DNA from: Deinandra increscens subsp. villosa
Taxonomy: Eukaryota; Streptophyta; Magnoliopsida; Asterales; Asteraceae
Length of the DNA stretch: 64,000 nt
Reading direction: 5' to 3'
NCBI GenBank assembly: GCA_039602395.1
Contig: JBCNJP010000025.1
Span: forward strand, 100,988,124-101,052,123
Shown: positions 22,100 through 32,500 of the stretch, one piece after another
Layout of the letters: every line of letters starts with the position of its first letter
Numbering within the stretch: the first letter of the stretch is position 1
The notes under the pieces: model-generated
Database searches by the model: none
Seen by the model: only the letters and a program-made list of their open reading frames with translations
Told to the model about the DNA's origin: nothing
Position numbers and translations under genes: made by a program

Positions 22100-24780
22100 A
22101 GAGAGAGCAGCCTACTCCTCACATAAATGCGCCTCAATGTAGAAAAAACTAAGCATGAAGTCATATTTATATATTTTTCCAAAGACAGGTTTTACACAAG
22201 TTCTGTACGGTTGGATTTTATCTAAATCATTTTGTCTACCACAAAACTTACACGGATAAATGGTAAATAAATACATTTATAATTAAATTAAATGTGTATA
22301 ATATACAAAAATCTGTAAGTTTACACAAATAAATTCCTATACTTCATAGGCTAAAATCAATTTATATGGGAAATCGCCTCAATATATATGGGAATAATCA
22401 TGTAAAAGCAACTCGTTATGTTAAAAGAAAAAAAAACACTAAAACATTTATAACTCCTTCATATGTTAATATTTTTTTAAATTGCATCAAAAATCTTAAA
22501 ATCGTGTTATGTTTAATCATGGAAAACAAATTAACGTTTTGTAATTTTACTACACATATATAGAACAAATGATAATGCTACATATGTGTAGTATAATTAA
22601 TAATTATACTAATTACTAGTGCATATGTGTATCATTACTACATATAATTAAGTAGTATAATTTGTATAAACATTCAAACTAGCTAAAAGCCAAAACTGTT
22701 TTATTTTTTAAATGTTTTTTTAATTCGTTTTACGTTGTTCTAAAAAACATATAAAGAACAATTTTTTTAATATAAAAAAAATTAGTTTTTTGATTTTTAA
22801 CCTAAAATCGGGTTTGTACTAATCCCTACCCTAAATATGTGTGTGTATATGATATATATGCACTAATAGCAACATGATATATTATTTATATGTACGTAGC
22901 TGTAACACTACGGATAAGATCAATTAAAAACCTCAAGTTGTTGTGAAAAATCGAAAACTCGTCTTTTTTTTTAATTTATAGTTTATTCATATAATATTTT
23001 TTATAATTACACCAAAAAATCAAGAACTTTTGGGATATTTTTAATAAAAATTATCCTACGTCTTTTTAGTATTATGTATATGCAGTATTAGTGATATTGC
23101 TGCATATATATAATATATCGTATTACTAGTAATACATATATGCAATAGAACTGTTAAAGCTAATTTTTTTATTTCTTTTAGCTTCGCTTTTTAAAAACTG
23201 TAAAAGAAATATTATAAAGTTTAAAAGACTAAAAATATATATAAAAACTTAAAAAGAGTTTTCGAGTTGAAGAACTCAGCCCATACGAGCGTGTTACTAC
23301 TTAATATTCAAAGTCAAATTAACCCGAGAACAGGGGCGGAGCTATCTTAGGTCCAGGGGTTGCTTGTGCTACCCCTTAAACTCGTACGCGAGGTGTAAAA
23401 TTTTTTAAATTTTTGGTTTTTTTCATATGTGCCACCCCTTATTTTGAACCGATATATATCATTAAGTCTAAAATGACTAACAAACACTATAACTGTGTGG
23501 TTGGTTAGGTGGTTAACTAATAATCCGAATGTGTCCGGTTCGATTGTCCTCCCTGGACGTGTTTTTGTTCGTTTTTTCTCTTTCTTTTTGTTCTCTTTTG
23601 GTTTTTTTTTGGGGGGGGTTTTTAATTAAGAACTACAGCACCCGATTCTTTAAATTCCTTTAATTTATGTTGTTTTTTTGTTTAAATTTGTTTTAAATAA
23701 ATAACTCGACATCTAGTAATGTCTTGACTCCTAAGATTTATAGCTTTGTTTTTAGAAAACTCGAGAACACAACGTGAAAGTATTTTTATCGACTCGATTA
23801 AAGGTGAAATCATCTATCTACTACCCCACAACTCCACAAGGACCAACTTGCTTAGTAAAACTTACTCTAGCTCTAGCATTGGGATAGATGTTTAATTAAC
23901 TAGCTTGCAAAATGAGACTTTTAGTTTTAGTCATTACTAACTAGTAATCAATATTTTATGATTGTTTTATTTAGTAGTTTATTTTTAATTTAAAGGGGTC
24001 GATTATATATTTTCAAGCTTTTATTTTAATTATTATAGCATTATGGAATTAGCATACTAACATGGTACAAAATAGTAACATATATATTCGGTAATTCGGT
24101 ATGTATTTTCTTATGACATTTCAAATATATATGTAATTACGAAGAATGATATATAGACAACAACAAAATAAGTCGAAGGCAACCTTCAATGTCACAAAAA
24201 CATTGCATTAGTTGTAGTTGTATTAAATTTAATGTAACATTTTGTTATATAAGACTACCCACAACGCTAACTAAAATTATTCACACAAACACTTCTAGTC
24301 AACATGTCACATCAACTTTTTACTCATCATTCACAATCTTTTCCACAAACTAATTTTAACTCCAATGCTAAAAATACTCGTTACATGCAACTCAATTAAA
24401 TAATATCATGTGAGAGGGAAAAAAAGAGGAAATGAAACAGATGTCACACGTCCGAACGGACAACCTCCTAACTGCAACGGATGAACAGCATACCACAACG
24501 TTGCATGTGGGACAAATGGGAACAAACACAAATCCACGTCAACAGACGGGCACCTTCATCTCTAGCGATGGAGGAAGTCTAATGCAATTTTTTTCTTCCA
24601 TATAGGCATCTTAAAAATGTTGAATTAGGGCTTAAAACGTGCATTATGTAACAAAAAAAATTACATTATAACAAAAATTATTTTATTATCAAAAGGGGAA
24701 GCTGAGTTGTTCACTAATAAGTTACTATTCCGGCCAAATGAAAATTTTGGATGGGATGAAACACGTGTTGTGTGGTGTGC
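22100..24780. other. Intergenic DNA between ERF and BRF1
   Basis: AT-rich upstream region of the ERF gene with no further gene seen. At 23331 a hAT-like end (CAGGGGCGGAGCTA) starts a fragment of about 120 bp whose partner end I cannot find. At about 23500-23560 a GTTCGATTG phrase after TGGTTAGGTGG is tRNA-like but not a tRNA gene. From about 24245, sequence of the ACTACCCACAACGC type resembles a MITE end. Confidence 0.45.
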
Positions 24781-25312
24781 TAGCAGCAATTTATCTGTCT
24801 CTCTCTTAGACAGACACACACACACACGTATGCTCTCTCATTTCTCATCACAAAACCAGGTTCTCTCTCACTTTTCTCTCTAATAAACCAGGTTCTCTCT
24901 CAGAGAAACCTCCATAGCCGAACGTTCTCCTTCTTCTCCGATGCTCTCCTTCTTCTCCGATGCAAACCATCGGCGGCGTTGTTGCCCTCGTTTGTTGCAC
25001 TGTCTTTCTTCGTCGGCATGGTACCTTCGAGCGCCGGTCTTCCCTTCATAACCCAATCGTTGCCCGGCAACCACCATCACATTTGCCATCTAAGCTCCAG
25101 ATCTGAAGGTCTATAAATTGATTTTGCGATGCGACCGGGGGATGTTAAAGGTATCGTTTGATGGTTATGTTGGTTTGACTTATGGTTTGCATCGTTTTAC
25201 GGTGGTGTTTTTTGGGGCCTTCGATGTTACTTCCCTGTGAAGGTTGCGATGCTGGTGTTGGCAAAGGTTATAAACGGCGGCTGGTTGCTTCCCTGTGAAG
25301 GTAAGTAACAAT
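24781..25312. other. CT-rich leader-like sequence, no gene recognised
   Basis: (CA)n around 24813-24828 is followed by repeated CCAGGTTCTCTCTC phrases (two copies about 45 bp apart) and GC-richer sequence. It resembles a transcript leader, but no conserved frame follows before the gap. The minus-strand frame at 24880-25089 is compositional. Confidence 0.35.
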
Positions 25313-25593
25313 TATCTGTTGAGCTTGGAAGGCTATGATGATGATATATCTGAGCCTAAATTATGTGTTGGCTAAATTAAAACTACATAATCTATTGAGC
25401 TTGGAAGACAGTGATGATAATAAATCTGAGCCTAAATGTTTCAAAATGAAAAATAACTGATGTTTACGATAATGATGTTGCTTTTTTATGTGTTGGCTAA
25501 ATGACGATGATATTGCTTTCTTTTGTGTTGGCTAAATTAGAACTGGATAATCTGTTGAGCTTAGAAGGCAACGATGATAAAATATCTGAGCCT
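25313..25593. repeat. Imperfect tandem repeats running into the gap
   Basis: The phrase TGTTGAGCTTGGAAGGC with a following TGATGATA...TCTGAGCCT occurs three times (near 25317, 25392 and 25551), linked by GTGTTGGCTAAATTA phrases. The last copy stops at the N run. Confidence 0.75.
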
Positions 25594-26093
25594 NNNNNNN
25601 NNNNNNNNNNNNNNNNNNNNNNNNNNNNNNNNNNNNNNNNNNNNNNNNNNNNNNNNNNNNNNNNNNNNNNNNNNNNNNNNNNNNNNNNNNNNNNNNNNNN
25701 NNNNNNNNNNNNNNNNNNNNNNNNNNNNNNNNNNNNNNNNNNNNNNNNNNNNNNNNNNNNNNNNNNNNNNNNNNNNNNNNNNNNNNNNNNNNNNNNNNNN
25801 NNNNNNNNNNNNNNNNNNNNNNNNNNNNNNNNNNNNNNNNNNNNNNNNNNNNNNNNNNNNNNNNNNNNNNNNNNNNNNNNNNNNNNNNNNNNNNNNNNNN
25901 NNNNNNNNNNNNNNNNNNNNNNNNNNNNNNNNNNNNNNNNNNNNNNNNNNNNNNNNNNNNNNNNNNNNNNNNNNNNNNNNNNNNNNNNNNNNNNNNNNNN
26001 NNNNNNNNNNNNNNNNNNNNNNNNNNNNNNNNNNNNNNNNNNNNNNNNNNNNNNNNNNNNNNNNNNNNNNNNNNNNNNNNNNNNNNNNNNNNN
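25594..26093. other. Assembly gap, 500 N
   Basis: Exactly 500 undetermined bases, a conventional placeholder length, so the true distance is unknown. Frames reported across it are artefacts. Confidence 0.99.
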
Positions 26094-26576
26094 ATTTAAA
26101 ATCTAATTAAACATTATTATATTTCTTAAAAAAAACTAGGTTTCTCACGTATCCCTCTCTTTCGCGGCACCTGTGCCCCCCACTCCCCCACTGCAACGGC
26201 AGACGTCTCCTCCAAGTCTCCGACCGCCATCTGGAGGCGTTGATCCGGTTGCATTACCATTACCGTTAGAAACCCGCTGCAACAAACCTCCGATCCCAAA
26301 GAACACCATTTAAACCACCGTGACGCGCCAATCAGAAACAGCGAGTGCGATTTTGGGCGATATTGGTAGCGTAATCTAACCCTACGTCCTCATCCTCCCT
26401 ATAATCAACCACTAAAACCGCTGTTTATGTGATTGTTGCGCTCTAATCCCGCTAGGTTTGAAACTTTGAATGATGATGTTTTAAATATGTATTGAAATAG
26501 TTATGTATAGAATAATAATAATAATAATCAGGATATATGTGTTAATTTTGTTGAAGTTTGGTGATAGAGCAAAGAG
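26094..26576 (+). promoter_or_regulatory. Putative promoter and 5' leader of BRF1
   Basis: Sequence between the gap and the BRF1 start codon is GC-richer from about 26150 to 26460, as in plant leaders. The transition to AT-rich DNA at CCCGCTAG|GTTTGA (about 26456) could be a leader intron donor, with an acceptor before the start codon. No TATA box is obvious, and the upstream promoter may be lost in the gap. Confidence 0.35.
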
Positions 26577-29500
26577 ATGACTAGTTGGTGCCCTCATTGT
26601 GCAAAATATAGCCAGACACATCGTGATTATACTACCGGCAGCTTGTAAGTATTTGTGTTCCTTAGAAATAGAAATAGAAATAGTAGTCTGATCTCATCTG
26701 ATCTGATCAACTGTTTATGTTTAATTTGTTACTTACTTTCAGATGCTGTGTTGACTGTGGGAAAGTAGTATCTCTTGATACATATACAGAAGATGCTACT
26801 TTTGTTAAAGATGCAGCAGGAGGGGTGGGTTTTTAGATCACATTTTGTTAGTTGCAGGTCTTTTTGTCTGTCTAATTTGTATATAATTGCAGGCCCATCT
26901 TGCAAGCAATATTGTTAAAATGCAAAGTGATTGTTCAGAGTCACATATAAGGACCTTGAATAAAGGTACATACATACATTTTGTGTTATTGTATATTATC
27001 TCCACTGTGTGGATTGCAACAATGTTTTCTTTTATTGCAGGGTATGATGTAATAAATGAGCTAATAGATATATTTGGGATCAACGATGTTGCTCATGCTG
27101 TTAACTTCTATAAGGTTTGTGGTTTTTGTGTATTATATGCTCATTGAGAATGGTAGTTTTTGAGTCCTTGTTAATTGTAGATAGCTGTTGTGCGTGGGTT
27201 TACAAGAGGACGTAGAACTGGACAAGTTGCAGCTGCCTGCCTTTATGTTGCGTGCCGGTAAGGGGTCACGATATTATGTTTGTTTGTAGTTGCACAGGAA
27301 TTTTAAGATAACTTGTGAATACTAAATACTAATTGTTGTGGATATGATTGATTGGATTTTGATAAGTGATTCAATAAGTGGCATCTAAAATACAACTCTT
27401 TAAATTTGAGCAATAGACAACACTTTTACAATGATGTAGGATTTTGTGTTTTTCTGCTATGTATTTTTTGTTTTGGCACGGCAAATTTGGATCATTAAAG
27501 GGCCACTGACACCACCCGATCATCTCCATTCCCTACGAGGAGGAAACCCCCTTGCCCCCTGGAACCCCCGTTTTTTTTTGTCACCGGTGGGACTTGAACC
27601 CAAGACCTCCCATCTCTACCACTTGGGCTAGGGATGGCATTAAGTTTCTCTCACTTCAGTTTTGGTATGGGCAAATACATTAGAGCATTTAAAAAAAGGA
27701 GACCTAAAAACGTTCCTCGTCAGTTGTCACATAAGAAAAACACTCATTCTCCAAAAACACCAAAAACCACTCCAATAAGGAGACCCCGAAACACCTAGAA
27801 GACTACCACATCATCACCACTTTTTTATTTATAAAATACATTTCTCTCTATAAATATACATTTAATAAATTATAACATTTTTGGGGGACCCACTTGTTAG
27901 TTGTTCTTCCCAAATTTGTCCCATGAATAGCTGCTTAAAAATTGTCTAAAACACAATGTACCCCAATAGGGGTTGGATGCAAAAAAACAACCACGTGGGC
28001 TCAACAACGGTGGAAGAACCACCTATTAGTGGTGCTCTTATGTGATATGAAGTAGCACACATATTTGTGTTTACCTGAATCTCTTGCTTCTAATTCTGGT
28101 TTAGGCTGTGATGTTTATGAATATATGCACTTTTTAACTGTGTGAAATTGGTATCAAGTGTTGTCCAATTATACAACTATTCTTTATTGTCCATTTGGCT
28201 TGTGATTTGCTGATTGATCTATTAATGTTTGATGTTATGTTATACAGGGAAAAGGAGAAACCATTTCTGCTTATAGAATTTTCTAATGAATTGGGTGTTA
28301 GTGTGTATGTAATCACATTCCTTAACTATTAAATATTTTCTAGGTTCTTTCTTTTTTTTTTACTAATCTGAATTTGTAATTCATACATTCTAGCTATGAG
28401 TTGGGCACTGTGTTTTTACAGCTTTGCCAACTGCTGAGCCTCCATGATCATCCCTTTATACAAAAACCAGTTGATCCTAGCCTTTTTATGCATAGATATA
28501 TAAGTGGTAAGAGTTGATTGTGGCACATTTATTTGAAATTTCTTTATTTATTCTTGAGTAAATTGCATGAATAGTCCCTGTGGGAAACCATATTGCGAGT
28601 TTGCTCCTTTCTTTTTTGAAATCACACATATCAGTAACATTTTTTGTCCTTTTCATAAACTGACACTAAAAGAGCTGTTAATTCCATATTTGGTCCTTTT
28701 TATAAACTAGTCAACCATCCCTTTTTTTTAGTTTCTTTAAGTAAAATGGTTATATTTTTCATCTCACATAGGTTTAAAGATATTTTATTGCCCCTCAGTG
28801 AAAATTTCTAGTGTGTTACTGGCCCGTGAATAGTGAGGAATATATATATTTCTGAAAAGAAAGGACCAAACTCACAATATCTCCTCAACCACATGGATCA
28901 TTCGTTTAATTTGCTCTTTATTCTTTGTTTCTGTGGTTGATGCTGTTATTGATATCTTATTGTTTTTTGTGTTTAGGACTAATGAAGGATGGTATCGATA
29001 AGAAAGTTCTAAACACCGCATTGCATCTTGTAGCTAGCATGAAAAGAGACTGGATTCAAGTTTGATCCTTTCTGAATATTCAAATTCTCTCTTTGTGAGT
29101 CTATTCAATAACCTTTCTTCTTCATGATGTTTTTACAGACAGGAAGGAAACCTAGTGGGATATGTGCTGCAGCTATTTATATCTCTTCTGTGTCACATGG
29201 ATATAATTTTTCAAAAACAAGTATTGTGAGTATAATTCTATAACCTTCTTAATTTATGCAGAAATGAATGGCTATTCTAATTTGTGTAACAAATTCTGTT
29301 CTGTCCGATAGCATTCTTTGAGCCAAACAGCCTTGTTTTCCTATCCTTTGGTAGATTTGATTGATAACAGGGCAAATGTGTAAAATTAGAATAGTTAGCT
29401 AAAAGAGATGCGATTTAAATGGGTCTAAAGCTTCATTAAAGTCACTCAAAGTATACTCATGTGTTTACAACCTCGTCAATCGATGTTTCCATATAAGATG

Positions 29501-32500
29501 GAAATTTATTTTTTAAATAATTTTCTTATAGTATATTGTGTAATGGACACTTCCGGTCTACACTGGCTTTATATTATTGTTTCATGTAAAGTACGTACAT
29601 CAGCTAATACAAATGTTTCAGAGTTTCGTTTTCTATCTAGCTTTTGACATGTGAATGTTTAATTGATGAAAACAGCATTCTTTTTTGTTTATCTAAAGTT
29701 CATATTTTCACTATATTATTGCCAGGTTAAAGCTGTACACATATGTGAAGCAACTTTGACAAAGCGACTGATTGAGTTTGAAAACACAGAAGCTGGAAGT
29801 TTAACAGTGAGTTCTATTGCTTTGCTCAAAAGTCAAAACTATATAAACACATATACATAGTTGTCGAAGCTGGCAAGGCTTACTCAACAAAGGATGAGCA
29901 TTGGGCCTAGGCACAAGGCACTTAAAAAGCGCTACCCAAAGAGGAAAGGCACACACACACATATATAATCATATAACAATCTCATTTGCTGATATATTGT
30001 GCACCAGCTTTTTTGAGCTGTTCGTCATTTTTTTAATTGTACTATTTGGCAACCTAAATCTGCTAGTTCTATTAGACAACAGTGCTACTCCAGACCTCTC
30101 CGACTTGAGAGAGTTGAAAGTTGAAACTACTTTTGGCCGGAATCTGGCCAGAATCTTGCTGGACGCTCGCAGGAGCGCCTAGGCGTGTGCCTAGGGCCCT
30201 AGGCTTCCTTTATATGAACATATATACACATAATTCGTCATCTTGTGCAGTTTGATCATTCTTAGATCAGTTTTTCATTTCGAATCACTTGAATATCAAT
30301 ATAGCCTATTAAATTTATAAGTTTTGTGCACTTGATGTTGTGACACTATTTGTTGAAGACAATTCTACCATTTTGCACTGTTGTACATATACACCATCAT
30401 TTATATTTTTACTTAATAATGAGTGAGATGTAGGGGTGTAAACGAGCGGAGGCGCACATGAGCTATTCGAGATTGGCTTTGTTAAAAGATCAAATCGAGC
30501 GGAGCTTAAACGAGCTCGAGAACTCGAGCTTATGTTGAGGCTCTTCTAATAAACAAGCTTGAGCTTCACATATCGAGCTTGACTCGGCTCTCAAACCTAA
30601 ACAAAGTATTATTTATATAATTTTTATTTACTGTCTCAAGTATATAAAACATATAGTTATAAACATATTTAAATATAATTATAAATGTAAATAAGTTTAA
30701 TCTAATATTTAAATAATTAATAAATAATAATTGAGACGATCCCGAGTTGAGCTTGAGCTTGAAAAACTACTCATGAGCTGATCTCGAGCTTTAGAAATAA
30801 AGCTCTAAACAAGCTGAGCTCGAGTTCGAGATCTCTTAACTTATACGAATGAAGATCGAACTTAGGCATACTGGGGCCCGGCTTGTTTACACCCCTAGTG
30901 AGATGAACTAGTCGTAAGTGCTCAATAGTTTTGCTGGATTTGTTTTATTTTGTCTGTTTTCTTACTTATGGGGAAACTCTTATCTGATTTTGAATCATTG
31001 AGTATGTAGATTGAAGAGTTCACTCAGAAAGCTATGGATTTTGAGGTGGATTTTGAGAAGCGAACACGGTCCTGTAAACAGTCTGCCAATAATTTAAAGA
31101 TGCCTGGAATGACAGAAGTGGTTTGCCAGCACAAAAGCAAAGCAGCACAATCTGGTTTTGGGCTTTGCAAGGATTGTTATTTGGAGTTTTGTGGGGGGCT
31201 TGATGGTTCTGACCCTCCAGCATTTCAACGTGCTGAAGCGGAGAGATTATCCAAGGAAACAGTGAACGAGTCAACACCCCAAGAAACAGTTCATAGTGAA
31301 AATGTATGGATATTCATGACAACAATATCTCAATTTTATGGTTACTAGTGTTAGAGGTGGTGGTTTGACCCGTTTACTTATTAACGGGTCTATTCGGGAC
31401 ATCCATTATTTATATCCTTAATGGGTCAAATGAAAAAATTAAGCATTAAAGAACAGGGCTTCCTTTCCACAGAATACCCAATTCATTAAAATATAGTCTT
31501 GTGTCTCGTTTGGGTCATCGAAAACTTTCGAAGGTAGTGTTTTTGGATTACGTTTATCATATATATTGTAAAACAATTTTTGAATCCTTAACTTACAAAT
31601 TTTATCACAACTGAGCCATTAAGAAAAATGTTAATAATTACCCAAGTGGGACACAAAGCCATCTTAATGGCTCAGAGGTGACAAATCCAAAAATGGCTTT
31701 GCTATGGAGTAAGGAATGCAAGTTGATAAAATATTCTTGATTTCCGATCATCTGATATGTGTACATGTAGAAGTGTTTATTATGCTTGCTATACTTAACT
31801 TGGTAACTTATTCATAAATGTAGGGAACGCAGGGTAGCATGAAAGAAACTGATAATATAGACACTTCAACAGAGGCTGAATGTATTGGTAAGTTGACTAT
31901 TTTCTTATTTCAGTTGAGAGGGCCTCATGTTCTTGCTGTTTGTTGTTGTGCTTATTTCACCTGCTTTTATCAGTTCCCAACTCTGGAAAACTTGACAAAA
32001 CTAGTGACAGTGTCGATTCTTTCGAAAGCTCAAAGGATGCCCCTGCTGATGAAACTGAAACCCTTTCTGATATTGATGATTCTGAGGTAAGTGAAACTGT
32101 TTTCGTTTAACATCTTATTCTAAGTCTTGGTTCTAAAAAGTGCACTTAAGGCACTAGCCGGGATCTAGAAAACGTCTCAGGGACTTGAGGCGGCGTCCTA
32201 AGCACATCTGGGTCAAAATTGGTCAATACTTGGATGTGGAGGAGGCTCATATGTTAAAACAACTACAAATAGTAACACCTCGCGTACGTGAAGCTTTCGT
32301 GTCGTGCCTCGGCTTCAAAATCTAAATGCCTCGGAGTCCCTTGCGCTTTCTAGAACCAAGATTCTGACTCTTGATTGATTAAGAGTGTGGATTAGTCTAA
32401 AATTAAGAAAGGGCCAAGAAGCAGTAGGAAGAACCTGTAAAGCTGTATTTAAGATTTAAGAGGGAGAGCCAATGGGGTTACGTTTCATACTTTCATGCAA

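Noticed and set aside
25501..26110. Long frames crossing the first N run
   Set aside because: They exist only because undetermined bases contain no stop codons.
29901..30182. 93-codon plus-strand frame in BRF1 intron 10
   Set aside because: It overlaps a degenerate inverted-repeat element, and BRF1 exons 10 and 11 join in frame across it without it.
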